From contig NZ_QFZK01000007.1 of assembly GCF_003415675.1 (NCBI RefSeq), forward strand, positions 62,001 to 126,000: DNA of 64,000 bases, read 5' to 3'. The notes under the pieces were generated by a model. The model was given only the letters and a program-made list of their open reading frames with translations. It made no database searches and was not told the DNA's origin. Shown here piece by piece: positions 25,713 through 36,116 of this stretch (the stretch's first letter is position 1; every line of letters starts with the position of its first letter). This DNA is from Rhodoferax lacus. Lineage in GTDB: Bacteria; Pseudomonadota; Gammaproteobacteria; Burkholderiales; Burkholderiaceae_C. The position numbers and the translations under genes were made by a program.

Positions 25713-27797
25713 ATGGCAAATACCCAACAAATGGCAAGCGCAATCCGCGCACTCGCCATGGACGCAGTTCAACAAGCCAACTCCGGTCACCCCGGCGCCC
25801 CCATGGGCATGGCCGATATGGCAGTGGCCCTGTGGGGCGAGCATCTGCGCCACAACCCGGCCAACCCCCAGTGGTTGAACCGCGACCGTTTTGTGCTGTC
25901 AAACGGGCATGGCTCCATGTTGGTCTATGCGCTCCTGCACCTCACCGGCTACAAGCTGCCCATGGAAGAGATCAAGAACTTCCGCCAGCTGCACAGCAAG
26001 ACCGCCGGCCACCCCGAGTACGGCATCACCCCCGGCATCGAGACCACCACCGGCCCGCTGGGCCAGGGCCTGACCAATGCCGTGGGCATGGCGCTTGCAG
26101 AGAAGCTGCTGGCCAAGGAATTCAACCGCACCGACGGTGATGTGACGCACAACGTGGTCGACCACCACACCTACGTGTTCATGGGCGACGGCTGCCTGAT
26201 GGAAGGCATCAGCCACGAAGCCGCATCGCTCGCCGGTGCCTGGAAGCTCAACAAGCTCATCGCCCTGTACGACGACAACGGCATCTCCATCGACGGCCAG
26301 GTCGCCCCCTGGTTTGCCGACAACACCGCCCTGCGCTTTGTGGCCTATGGCTGGAACGTGCTGGGCCCCATCGATGGCCACGACGCCGCGCTGGTGTCCA
26401 AGACCATTGCAGAGGCCAAGCTCTCCAGCGAGCGCCCCACGCTGATCATCTGCAAGACCCACATCGGCAAAGGCAGCCCCAACCGCGCCAACACCTCCAA
26501 GGCCCACGGCGAGCCTCTGGGTGCCGAAGAAATCAAGCTCACCCGCGAGTCCATCGGCTGGGAACACGCCCCCTTCGTCATTCCCAAGGAGGTCTACTCC
26601 GACTGGGACGCCAAGAAGGCCGGTGCGCAGGCGCAAAAAGACTGGACCGAAAAGTTCGCCGCCTACAAGGCCGCCTACCCCGCGCTGGCCAAAGAGCTGC
26701 TGCGCCGCGTGAAGGGCGAGCTGCCCAAGAACTTCGTGCAGACCGCCGTGGACACCATCATCGGCGCCCACCAAAAGGGCGAGACGGTTGCCAGCCGCAA
26801 GGCCTCGCAACTGGCGCTGGAGTCCTTCACCGCCGCCCTGCCCGAAATGCTGGGCGGCTCGGCCGACCTGACCGGCTCCAACCTGACCAACACCAAGTGC
26901 ACGCCCAACCTGCGTTTCACCATGCACGGGGATGTGGTGCAAACCCCGGATGCCAACGGTAACCTGATCGGTGGGCGCCACATCAACTACGGCGTGCGCG
27001 AATTCGGCATGGCCGCCATCATGAACGGCGTGGCCCTGCACGGTGGCTACATCCCCTTTGGCGGCACCTTCCTGACCTTCAGCGACTACAGCCGCAACGC
27101 CATCCGCATGGCAGCGCTCATGAAGCTGCGCGTCATCCATGTGTTCACCCATGACTCCATCGGTCTGGGCGAAGACGGCCCCACGCACCAGTCCATCGAG
27201 CACGCTGCCTCGCTGCGCCTGATCCCCAACCTGGACGTATGGCGCCCCGCCGACACCGCCGAGACGGCCGTCGCCTGGACCGTGGCCCTGCAAAACGAGA
27301 CCTGCCCCACGGCCCTCTTGCTGTCGCGCCAGAACATCAGCTACGCCGCCAAGTGCGACTCCGAGTCCGCACCGGATGCCAGCGGCATCGACTCCATCGG
27401 CAAGGGCGCCTACGTGCTGTCCGAACCATCGGACGTGGGTCTGAAGAAGAAGGTGCAAGCTGTGATCATTGCCACCGGCTCTGAAGTGCAGCTGGCGCTC
27501 AAGGCCCAGCAGGTGCTGGCCGAGCGCAAGATTGCCGTGCGCGTGGTCTCCATGCCCAGCACCACCACCTTTGACAAGCAAAGCGTGGAATACAAGAGCA
27601 GCGTGCTGCCCGCAGGCCTGCCCCGCGTGGCGGTGGAAATGGGATCGAGTGACGGCTGGTGGAAGTACGGCGTGGCCGCCGTGGTCGGTATTGACACCTT
27701 TGGCGAGTCGGCCCCGGCCCCGGTTCTGTTCAAGCACTTCGGCTTTACCGAGCAAAATGTGGCAGATACCGTGCAAACCGTGTTGCAGCGCAAATAA
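25713..27797 (+). CDS. tkt: Transketolase
   Basis: A 694-residue thiamine-diphosphate enzyme exchanging two-carbon units between sugar phosphates in the pentose phosphate pathway (and in the Calvin cycle where present). The first domain has [18 protein letters not shown] and the ThDP/metal segment [15 protein letters not shown] near residue 158; the central domain has the transketolase motif ([20 protein letters not shown]). Length is normal. gap follows 52 bp downstream, a common betaproteobacterial pair of central carbon genes. Confidence 0.97.
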   Translation: MANTQQMASAIRALAMDAVQQANSGHPGAPMGMADMAVALWGEHLRHNPANPQWLNRDRFVLSNGHGSMLVYALLHLTGYKLPMEEIKNFRQLHSKTAGHPEYGITPGIETTTGPLGQGLTNAVGMALAEKLLAKEFNRTDGDVTHNVVDHHTYVFMGDGCLMEGISHEAASLAGAWKLNKLIALYDDNGISIDGQVAPWFADNTALRFVAYGWNVLGPIDGHDAALVSKTIAEAKLSSERPTLIICKTHIGKGSPNRANTSKAHGEPLGAEEIKLTRESIGWEHAPFVIPKEVYSDWDAKKAGAQAQKDWTEKFAAYKAAYPALAKELLRRVKGELPKNFVQTAVDTIIGAHQKGETVASRKASQLALESFTAALPEMLGGSADLTGSNLTNTKCTPNLRFTMHGDVVQTPDANGNLIGGRHINYGVREFGMAAIMNGVALHGGYIPFGGTFLTFSDYSRNAIRMAALMKLRVIHVFTHDSIGLGEDGPTHQSIEHAASLRLIPNLDVWRPADTAETAVAWTVALQNETCPTALLLSRQNISYAAKCDSESAPDASGIDSIGKGAYVLSEPSDVGLKKKVQAVIIATGSEVQLALKAQQVLAERKIAVRVVSMPSTTTFDKQSVEYKSSVLPAGLPRVAVEMGSSDGWWKYGVAAVVGIDTFGESAPAPVLFKHFGFTEQNVADTVQTVLQRK

Positions 27798-27831
27798 GAC
27801 GGTCCTGTTTTTTCAGACAATCGATTTTTAA

Positions 27832-28848
<1,017 letters not shown>

Positions 28849-28865
28849 TACCTGCCGAGCCCACT

Positions 28866-28893
28866 AAAAACGCGCCACCCGGCGCGTTTTTTT
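28866..28893 (+). terminator. Rho-independent terminator after gap
   Basis: A 7-bp stem (ACGCGCC/GGCGCGT) with an ACCC loop, flanked by an A-run and followed by seven T residues, 18 bp after the gap stop codon. Confidence 0.92.
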
Positions 28894-29004
28894 ATGGGCC
28901 AGAACAACCAGGGGCGCACGGGAGACAGCGCTTGCATGCACGGGCTGCGACAATGCGCCCCGGCCTGCGGTATTCGACGGGCCCCTAACGGCACAACCTG
29001 CTCC

Positions 29005-29886
29005 ATGAACCCTGGCGTCCTTTACGCAACCCTGGCCTATCTGGCCTGGGGCTTGTTTCCGCTGTACTTCCGGCAACTGACGGGTGTGGAGCCGTTGGAG
29101 GTGGTGATGCACCGCACCCTGTGGTCGCTGGTGTTTTTGCTGGGTGTGCTGCTGTACCTGAAACGCTGGGCGTGGCTGCGGGCGGTGGCGCGCCAGCCGC
29201 GGGTGCTGGGGGCCTTTGCCCTGTCGGCAGCGCTGCTCACGGCCAACTGGCTGACCTATGTGTGGGCCGTGCACAACCACCATTTGCTCGACGCCAGCCT
29301 GGGCTATTTCATCCTGCCGCTGGTGAATGTGGCCATCGGCTTCTTTGTGCTGCATGAGCGCCCCCGCCGCGGCCAGTGGCTGGCCGTTGCACTGGCCAGC
29401 GCCGGTGTCTTGTGGCTGGCAATCCAGGCCGGGCACCCGCCCTGGATTGCGTTGGTGTTGGCCTTTACCTTTGGTGCCTACGGCCTGCTGCGCAAGGTGG
29501 GGGCTCTGGGGCCCCTGGAGGGCCTGACCCTCGAGACCCTGGTGCTGGCACCCTTTGCCGTGGCCGTGCTGGCCTACCTGAGCTGGCAGGGCCGCAGCGC
29601 CTTCGTGCAGGGGGATGCCACTACCCTGGGCTGGCTGCTGTTTGGTGGCCCCATGACGGCCTTGCCGCTGCTGCTGTTTGCCGCAGGGGCGCGACGCATC
29701 ACGCTCACCACCATGGGCATCCTGCAATACATCTCGCCCAGCCTGCAGTTCGCCCTGGGCGTGTGGGTCTTCCACGAGGCCTTCGAGAGCGTGCGCCTGG
29801 TGGGCTTTGGGCTGATCTGGGTTGCACTGCTGGTCTACAGTATCGAAGGCTGGGTTGCCAGCCGCCAGCTACCGCCCCAACGTTAA
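29005..29886 (+). CDS. rarD: RarD/EamA family transporter
   Basis: A 293-residue membrane protein with ten predicted helices in two EamA repeats. The opening GVLYATLAYLAWGLFPLYFR and the segment NWLTYVWAVHNHHLLDASLG are typical of RarD. Substrates of RarD are not established. I chose the ATG at 29005. The SDR gene begins 13 bp after its stop. Confidence 0.93.
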   Translation: MNPGVLYATLAYLAWGLFPLYFRQLTGVEPLEVVMHRTLWSLVFLLGVLLYLKRWAWLRAVARQPRVLGAFALSAALLTANWLTYVWAVHNHHLLDASLGYFILPLVNVAIGFFVLHERPRRGQWLAVALASAGVLWLAIQAGHPPWIALVLAFTFGAYGLLRKVGALGPLEGLTLETLVLAPFAVAVLAYLSWQGRSAFVQGDATTLGWLLFGGPMTALPLLLFAAGARRITLTTMGILQYISPSLQFALGVWVFHEAFESVRLVGFGLIWVALLVYSIEGWVASRQLPPQR

Positions 29887-29899
29887 AGGAATCTGCACC

Positions 29900-30685
29900 A
29901 TGTCCACAACCCAGGCACAAGGCCCGTCACCCCAGCGCGTCCTGATCACCGCAGCGGCCAGCGGCATCGGCCTGCAGACGGCGCTGGACTTTGTGCAGGA
30001 CGGGGCCCGGGTCTTCATCTGCGATGCCGACGCGTTGGCCTTGCAGCGCACGCTGGCGGCCCACGGCAGCCTGGCGGGCATGGTCTGCGACGTGTCTCAG
30101 GAGGCGCAGGTGGCAGCCCTGTTTCGCCAGGGCCTGCAGCACCTGGGGGGACTGGACGTGCTGGTCAACTGCGCCGGCATTGCCGGGCCCACCGCCACTG
30201 TGGCTGAAATGGCGTTTGCCGACTGGCGCCAATGCCTGTCGGTGAATCTGGATGGCACCTTTCTGTGCTGCCGCGCCGCCGCGCAGGTGATGGGGCCACA
30301 GGGGTCGGGTGCCATCGTCAACCTCTCGAGCACGGCCGGGCTGTATGGCTTTCCGCGCCGCGCACCCTATGCCAGCGCCAAGTGGGCGCTGCGCGGCCTG
30401 ACCAAGACGCTGGCACAAGAGTTGGGCCCCCGGGGCGTGCGGGTGAACTGCGTCTGCCCCGGCTCGGTCGAGGGCGAACGCATGGACCGGGTGATTGCCG
30501 CCGAGGCCGCCAAGACCGGCCAGACCGAAGAGGCCGTGCGCACGCTCTTTACCCAGACCGCCTCGCTGCGCACCTTTGTGTCAGCCCAGGACATTTCCAA
30601 CACCATCCGCTTTTTGGCCTCAGCCCAGGGTGCGCGTATCTCGGGCCAGGAAATCGTGGTCGACGGCAATACCGAAACCTTGTAA
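29900..30685 (+). CDS. SDR family oxidoreductase
   Basis: A 261-residue short-chain dehydrogenase, ATG at 29900 with AAAGGA upstream. It shows the cofactor loop TAAASGIG, NCAGIAG and catalytic Ser with Tyr-x3-Lys in APYASAKWALRG, and ends VVDGNTETL. The first Gly of TGxxxGIG is Ala here, a tolerated variant. The substrate is unknown; gluconate or 3-oxoacyl type reductases are the closest in look. It follows rarD closely. Confidence 0.9.
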   Translation: MSTTQAQGPSPQRVLITAAASGIGLQTALDFVQDGARVFICDADALALQRTLAAHGSLAGMVCDVSQEAQVAALFRQGLQHLGGLDVLVNCAGIAGPTATVAEMAFADWRQCLSVNLDGTFLCCRAAAQVMGPQGSGAIVNLSSTAGLYGFPRRAPYASAKWALRGLTKTLAQELGPRGVRVNCVCPGSVEGERMDRVIAAEAAKTGQTEEAVRTLFTQTASLRTFVSAQDISNTIRFLASAQGARISGQEIVVDGNTETL

Positions 30686-30707
30686 GGCGGGCCTGCCGGC
30701 AACAGCC

Positions 30708-33374
30708 CTAAAGCGCCTCGGCGAACAACAGCTTTTCGAAATCCTGCAGTGGGCCGGGGCGGCCGAAGAAGTAACCCTGGTAGGCCTGGCAACCCAGGCG
30801 CTCCAGGAAGTCGCGCTGGGCCTGGGTCTCCACACCCTCGGCAATAACAGCCAGGCCCAGGTTCTGGGCCAGGTTGATGACGGTCTGGGCGATGGCGGCG
30901 TCCTTGCTGTCCACCAGCAGATCACGCACAAAGGACTGGTCAATCTTGAGCTGCTTGAGCGGCAGACGCTGCAGGTAGGACAGCGAGGAATAGCCGGTAC
31001 CAAAATCATCCAGCGAGAAGGCAATGCCCTGGTCATTCAGGGCCTCCATCTTGTTGACGGTCTCTTCCAGGTTGTTGACCATCAGGCTCTCGGTGAGCTC
31101 CAGTTTGAGCCGGTGCGGATTGGCGCCGGTGGCCAGCACGATGGACAGCACCTGCTCCACAAAGTCGCTCTGGCGGAACTGGCGCGCACTGACGTTCACC
31201 GAAATCGTCAGATGCTGGCAATCCTCCCGCGCCGCCCAGGCCTTGAGCTGGGCACAAGCCGTCTCCAGCACCCAGGCGCCTATGGGCAGGATCAGGCCGG
31301 TGTCTTCGGACAGCGGAATGAACTCGCCGGGCATGACCATGCCCCTCTGCGGGTGCCGCCAGCGCAGCAGCACCTCGGCACCCAGGATGCGGTCATGCGC
31401 ATCCACCTGGGGCTGGTAGTACAGCATCAACTGGTTGTTGGCTACAGCGTGGCGCAAGTCGTCTTCCAGGGCTGCGCGCGCGTCCACGGCGGCCTGCATG
31501 GCGGGGTCAAAGAAACGCACCGTGTTGCGGCCCGCAGCCTTGGCCTGGTACATGGCCGTATCGGAGCGCCGGAACAGCTCGTCGGTGGAGACGGACTGGT
31601 CGTTGAACAGGGTCAGGCCGATGCTGGAGGTGCACTTGTATTCGCGCAAGCCCCCGGTCTGCGTGCCCGCCGCCAGATTCAGGCGGTAGGGCTGGCGCAG
31701 CAGCAGCCGGATTTTCTCAGCCACGCCTTCGGCCTGGCTTGCGGCCAGTGCACTTTCGTCCAGCTCTTCGAGGATCACCACAAACTCGTCGCCGCCCATG
31801 CGTGCAGCCGTGTCGCCCAGGCGTATGCAGGACTGCAGGCGCGTGGCCACTTCCACCAGCAACTGGTCACCCACGCCGTGGCCCAGGGTGTCGTTGAGTA
31901 CCTTGAAGTTGTCCAGGTCGATCAGCATCAGCGCGCAGTGGTGCTGGTGGCGCCCGCAGCCCACCAGCGCGCGGTTCAGGCGCTCCAGCATGAGGCGGCG
32001 GTTGGGCAGGTTGGTCAGCGGGTCATAGAAGGCCAGCCGTTCGATCTTCTCGGCATTTGCGCGGCGCTCGCCAATGTCGCGGATGGAGGCATGCAGGTGC
32101 AATTTGCCAGACAAGTAAAAGTGGCTGCAGCGCACCTCCACATCCACCCTCTGGCCCGCCTTGCCCAGCAGCGTGGTCTCTATGGAGCGCGGCTCGCTGT
32201 CCAGGCTGGTCTGCAGCAGGATGGCGTTGCGGGCCGTCCGCTCGGGCCAGCAGGCCAGCCACAGGCGTTGGTCCAGGCCCAGCAACTCCTGGCGCGTGTA
32301 ACCCAGCATGGCACACAGGCTGTCGTTGGCTTCCACCAGGCGGCCGCTGGTATCGGTGATCTGGATGCCATCGCTGGCATTGCGCAGGTAGACCCGGTTG
32401 CGCAGGGCCTCCTGCGTGGTGATGGCCAGCATGCGCCACAGCAGCAGCCCCAGGGCCAGCGTGACCACGATGAAGGCGGCCGCGCCCGCATAGGTCTTGT
32501 TGCGCTCCTCGCGCCAGCCCGCCAGGTAGTCACTGCTGCCCAAGCCGACATTGATCAGCATGGGCGCGTTGCTGACCCGCTGGAAGGCAAACACACCTTC
32601 CTGCCGCTCCGGGCTGAGCGGGGTATAGAAGCTGCCAGCGTCCACGCCGCTGGCAAATACCGCCTGGAATTCCGGCGACACCAGCCGGTTGCCCACCTGC
32701 CCCACGGGCTGGTCTGTCAGGGGTGGATTGCGCGCAATCAGGCCCAGATCCTGGTCGCGCAAAATCACTGTGGCCCCGGGGCCCAGATCGAAGCGCGCGA
32801 GCAGCTGCTGAAAATAGTCCAGCGAAACGGTGGCAAACACCACGCCTGCAAAGGCACCGTCCGGGCGGTTGAAGCGCCGCGCAAAAATAATGATGTCGTG
32901 CTGGACCAGACGGCCCCACACGGGCTTGGTGATCCACAGGGGGTGGCCGTCGCTTTGGCGCAGGGCGACAAAATAGTCGCGGTCGGCGATGCTCACGGGC
33001 TTGCTGCTGTCCACACCGTTGCCCAGCACCACCTGCCCCCGCTCGTTGGCCAGGCGCAGGCCCTCGATTTCGGGCAAGCGGCCATGGAAGTTTTCAAAAA
33101 TGTCGTGCGCGCCACTGGCGTCCAGGCCATGGCCCCTGGCAAGCTGGAGTTCGATATCGTCCACCAGATGGGTCAGGGCAAAGTCAATCTTGCCCACACT
33201 GGAGGACACATTGCGCTCCACCGCACTGGCGATATTGCGGGTGTTGCTCTCGGCGCGCTGCGTGTACTGCTGTTGGCTCTGGTTGAGCCAGTAGGCCGAG
33301 GCCACCACGGCCAACAGGTTCACGCCCAGCAGAACGGCGATCAACAAGGTTCGGATGGACCGTGTGCGGGACAT
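30708..33374 (-). CDS. Membrane PAS-GGDEF-EAL protein
   Basis: About 888 residues from the ATG at 33374. Order: membrane helix (about 9-30), periplasmic Cache-type sensor of about 260 residues, second helix near 305-325, PAS (about 330-440), GGDEF domain with the intact MGGDEFV active site, and EAL domain reading EVLLRW with conserved DDFGTGYSSL and KIDQSF. EVL for EAL is a conservative change, so phosphodiesterase activity is likely retained. It therefore may make and break c-di-GMP. It lies beside the EutR-like regulator on the same strand; no direct functional tie is shown. Confidence 0.93.
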   Translation of the reverse strand: MSRTRSIRTLLIAVLLGVNLLAVVASAYWLNQSQQQYTQRAESNTRNIASAVERNVSSSVGKIDFALTHLVDDIELQLARGHGLDASGAHDIFENFHGRLPEIEGLRLANERGQVVLGNGVDSSKPVSIADRDYFVALRQSDGHPLWITKPVWGRLVQHDIIIFARRFNRPDGAFAGVVFATVSLDYFQQLLARFDLGPGATVILRDQDLGLIARNPPLTDQPVGQVGNRLVSPEFQAVFASGVDAGSFYTPLSPERQEGVFAFQRVSNAPMLINVGLGSSDYLAGWREERNKTYAGAAAFIVVTLALGLLLWRMLAITTQEALRNRVYLRNASDGIQITDTSGRLVEANDSLCAMLGYTRQELLGLDQRLWLACWPERTARNAILLQTSLDSEPRSIETTLLGKAGQRVDVEVRCSHFYLSGKLHLHASIRDIGERRANAEKIERLAFYDPLTNLPNRRLMLERLNRALVGCGRHQHHCALMLIDLDNFKVLNDTLGHGVGDQLLVEVATRLQSCIRLGDTAARMGGDEFVVILEELDESALAASQAEGVAEKIRLLLRQPYRLNLAAGTQTGGLREYKCTSSIGLTLFNDQSVSTDELFRRSDTAMYQAKAAGRNTVRFFDPAMQAAVDARAALEDDLRHAVANNQLMLYYQPQVDAHDRILGAEVLLRWRHPQRGMVMPGEFIPLSEDTGLILPIGAWVLETACAQLKAWAAREDCQHLTISVNVSARQFRQSDFVEQVLSIVLATGANPHRLKLELTESLMVNNLEETVNKMEALNDQGIAFSLDDFGTGYSSLSYLQRLPLKQLKIDQSFVRDLLVDSKDAAIAQTVINLAQNLGLAVIAEGVETQAQRDFLERLGCQAYQGYFFGRPGPLQDFEKLLFAEAL

Positions 33375-33545
33375 GGGACGGTCAATGGCCTGGGGGCCTG
33401 CTCCTTGGTGGTTGTATATGCCTATGTTGGGCGCACCCCAGGCGTTGCGCTTGCGGTGCGGCCATTCTTGCACACCCTCAGGGCGCCGGGTTACCGGGTT
33501 TGCACTCCGGGGGCGCGTGCGGCACAGGCAGTGCTTGTCGGCTCT

Positions 33546-34511
33546 CTAGGACTGGCGTTTGCGCGTGTCCGAGGGGAGCTCGCCAAACAGGGCCTGGTAG
33601 TCGTGGGCAAAGTGGCCAAAATGCCAGAAGCCGCTGGCCGTGGCCGCCTCGGTGACCGATTGCGCGCTCTTGAGGGCCTCGCGCGCCTGCTTCAGGCGCA
33701 CCGCCTTCACATAGGCCAGCGGGCTCATGTCGAGCACGCGCAAAAAGGCGTTTTGCAGGGTGCGCCGGCTCACCCCCATTTCCATGCACAACTGGGTGAC
33801 GGTGGGCGCGCTGTCCTGTGCCTCCTGCACCCGGGCCACGCAGCGCTGCACCAGGGCCCAATGCGCATGGGCCGAGCCGCTCAGCGTGTCGGTGCTGCCG
33901 GGTGCGCGCAACAGGCTGTCGAGCAAAAAATCGCTCACACTGGCCACCACCGCGGGGGTGGACAGCAGGGCCGGGTCGCGCCGTGCGGACTGGTACAGCT
34001 CCATCACATAGGCCTTGATCTTGGCCAGGGGGCGCACGGTGTGCGTGAGCGCACCGGCCGCCAGGGGCAGCTCCACGCCCTCGGCGAGTTGCAGCTCCAG
34101 CCCCAGCATGGTGTGCTGGCGCGAGGTGCGGAACTCAAAGCCCGAGCGGCCCGAGAACAGGTGCACCGCATCCAGACCGCACAGGCGCCCGCAAAACATG
34201 CCGCCGCCGCTGGCCTGCAGTGGCACGCCCAGTGCCAGCACGCGCGGGGGCAACTGCCCGGTCTGCAGCACCGACTGCTGCACCCGCTCCACAAACAGCT
34301 TGATGCCGCTGCCTTCCACCTGTGCCAGCTCGCCCTGGAACAGCCCGGCACTGAGTTGCAGGTAGTCCTGGTTCCAACCGGACAGGGCGCTGGCCTGCTC
34401 CTGCGCATCCCCAAAGTGCAGCGATTGCCGGGCCAGGCTGCGGGCCTCACGCACGGCCGGGCGCAGGCCGCGGCCAGGGTCTTGCAGGGGGTGTGGGGCG
34501 TGAACAGGCAT
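33546..34511 (-). CDS. AraC family regulator, EutR-like
   Basis: A 321-residue regulator from the ATG at 34511. The N-terminal sensor has ALSGWNQDYLQLSAGLFQGE, which recalls the EutR segment with ...AWQQ.YDQL.PG.F.GE. The DNA-binding part has VSRRTLQNAFLRVLDMSPLA and ASGFWHFGHFAHDYQALFGE, near-matching the EutR C-terminus. EutR activates ethanolamine genes with ethanolamine and adenosylcobalamin. No eutBC is present here. It is divergent from the glutamine-synthetase-like gene, with a 144-bp gap holding a palindrome and the shared promoter element, so it is the likely activator of this cluster. Confidence 0.88.
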   Translation of the reverse strand: MPVHAPHPLQDPGRGLRPAVREARSLARQSLHFGDAQEQASALSGWNQDYLQLSAGLFQGELAQVEGSGIKLFVERVQQSVLQTGQLPPRVLALGVPLQASGGGMFCGRLCGLDAVHLFSGRSGFEFRTSRQHTMLGLELQLAEGVELPLAAGALTHTVRPLAKIKAYVMELYQSARRDPALLSTPAVVASVSDFLLDSLLRAPGSTDTLSGSAHAHWALVQRCVARVQEAQDSAPTVTQLCMEMGVSRRTLQNAFLRVLDMSPLAYVKAVRLKQAREALKSAQSVTEAATASGFWHFGHFAHDYQALFGELPSDTRKRQS

Positions 34512-34524
34512 GCGGCCATTCTCC

Positions 34525-34536
34525 GGCTTGCAAGCC
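34525..34536. promoter_or_regulatory. 12-bp perfect palindrome before the EutR-like gene
   Basis: GGCTTGCAAGCC lies 13 bp upstream of the regulator start codon. Its position would suit autorepression by a bound protein. Only symmetry and location support it. Confidence 0.4.
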
Positions 34537-34579
34537 AAAACAGCGACCGGGTAAGTACCGAGCGTGCAGGGGCCTGGTG

Positions 34580-34622
34580 TGCCGATTTCGGATAGCCAGC
34601 CCCCAGCCGACTCCCTAGCATG
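34580..34622 (+). promoter_or_regulatory. Shared promoter element, ligase gene copy
   Basis: TGCCGATTTCGGATAGCC (34580-34597) is followed after 16 bp by CCTAGCATG (34614-34622). The permease gene carries the same pair with the same 16-bp spacing at 40081-40123. TAGCAT fits a -10 hexamer (TAnnAT), and the first block would then overlap the -35 region, as for an AraC-type activator site. The element ends 34 bp before the ATG at 34656. Confidence 0.7.
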
Positions 34623-34655
34623 GTCCGGAACGCACAACAACGAGGAGCACCCACC

Positions 34656-36044
34656 ATGGCAAGCAGCAAGAAGAACAAGGCTACTGAGCACCCGGCTGTG
34701 GCCGAGATACGCCGCTCCGGCGCGCAGAAGGTCAAGGTCGCCGTGAGCGACATCGACGGCGTGCTGCGCGGCAAGTATTTGCACATCGACAAGTTCCTGG
34801 GTGCTACTGAACCGTACCCCGGTGGCGGCTTCGGCTTTTGCGATGTGGTGCTGGGCTGGGACATGATGGATGTGACCTACGACAACACCGTGGCCACCGG
34901 CTGGCAGCACGGCTTTCCGGATGCGCTGGCGCGTCTGGACCTGAAGACCACACGCCGCGTGCCCTGGGACGAGGACGTGCCCCTGGTGCTGGGCGAGTTT
35001 GTCAATGCCGACGGCACGCCGCATGCGCAGTGCCCGCGCCAGACCTTGAAGCGCGTTCTGAAGCGTGCCGAAAAACTCGGCTTCCAGGTCATGACCGGCA
35101 TGGAGTTTGAGTGGTTCAACTTCCTGGAAACACCGCAGAGCTGGGCCGCCAAAAAAGGCGTGGGCCCGGAGCCGCTTACCCCCGGCATGTTTGGTTACTC
35201 GCTGCTACGCATGAACCAGAACCGGGATTTCTTCAACGCCATCATGGACGACATGCGCGCCTTTGGCGTGCCCATAGAAGGCCTGCACACCGAAACCGGG
35301 CCCGGTGTGTACGAGGCTGCCATCGGCTTCAGCGAAGCGCTGGAGCAGGCCGACCGCGCCATCCTGTTCAAGACCGGCACCAAGGAAATCGGTGCGCAGT
35401 TTGGCATCATGCCCAGCTTCATGGCCAAACCCAACCAGGCGCTGCCGGGCTGCAGCGGCCACATCCACCAAAGCCTCTCAGACGGCAAGACCAACCTGTT
35501 TTATGACGCCAAAGCCGGGCGCAAGATGAGCCCGCTGTTCGAGAGCTACCTGGCCGGCCAGGTGGCCTGCCTGATGGACTTCGCGCCCCTGATCTGGCCC
35601 ACCATCAACAGCTACAAGCGCCTGGTGGATGGCTTCTGGGCGCCCGTGAAGCCGACCTGGGGCATGGACAACCGCACCGCGAGTTTTCGCGTGATTGCCG
35701 GCAGCCCCAAAGCCACGCGCCTGGAGACCCGCTGCCCCGGTGCCGATGTGAACCCCTACCTGGCCATGGCCGCGGTGATTGCCGCCGGTCTGCACGGTGT
35801 GGAGAAGGGCTTGAAGCTCACCACGCCGCCCATTACCGGCACCAACAAGGGCGCCGAAAAAGTGCCCCGGGCACCCCGCACCCTCATAGAGACCAACCGC
35901 ATTTTCGAGAAATCGGCGATTGCCCGCGACTGGCTGGGCGACGGCTTTGTGGACCACTTTGCCGCCACCCGTGACTGGGAGTGGCGCCAGTGGCTGGACG
36001 CCGTGACCGACTATGAAATGAAACGCTATTTCGAGATCATTTAA
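34656..36044 (+). CDS. Glutamine-synthetase-like gamma-glutamyl-amine ligase
   Basis: A 462-residue member of the glutamine synthetase family, ATG at 34656 with GAGGAG upstream. The ATP/Glu site is present: FEWFNF near 150, TETGPGVYE near 212, GCSGHIHQS near 265, NRTASFRV near 339 and ETRCPGADVNPYLA near 358. The FDGSSI ammonium-site motif of true GlnA is absent (WDMMDVTYDN instead). PuuA- and GlnA4-type enzymes share this and ligate glutamate to amines. Next to an EutR-like regulator, alcohol and aldehyde dehydrogenases and a permease, the best guess is gamma-glutamyl-ethanolamide synthetase. The substrate is inferred. Confidence 0.85.
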   Translation: MASSKKNKATEHPAVAEIRRSGAQKVKVAVSDIDGVLRGKYLHIDKFLGATEPYPGGGFGFCDVVLGWDMMDVTYDNTVATGWQHGFPDALARLDLKTTRRVPWDEDVPLVLGEFVNADGTPHAQCPRQTLKRVLKRAEKLGFQVMTGMEFEWFNFLETPQSWAAKKGVGPEPLTPGMFGYSLLRMNQNRDFFNAIMDDMRAFGVPIEGLHTETGPGVYEAAIGFSEALEQADRAILFKTGTKEIGAQFGIMPSFMAKPNQALPGCSGHIHQSLSDGKTNLFYDAKAGRKMSPLFESYLAGQVACLMDFAPLIWPTINSYKRLVDGFWAPVKPTWGMDNRTASFRVIAGSPKATRLETRCPGADVNPYLAMAAVIAAGLHGVEKGLKLTTPPITGTNKGAEKVPRAPRTLIETNRIFEKSAIARDWLGDGFVDHFAATRDWEWRQWLDAVTDYEMKRYFEII

Positions 36045-36116
36045 GGCGCGCAGTGACGCAGCGTCTACCGGCTTGACTACCTGGTTATCTATTTATATTT
36101 TTCTTGCGAGCACACC

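Noticed and set aside
25899-27776. A 625-codon minus-strand frame over tkt
   Set aside because: It lies fully antisense to transketolase and translates to low-complexity Gly/His/Val/Ala residues without motifs.
30495-34595. A 1366-codon plus-strand frame
   Set aside because: It is antisense to the GGDEF-EAL and AraC genes, both with clear domains. Its His/Gln/Ala/Gly-rich translation is typical of a shadow frame in GC-rich DNA.
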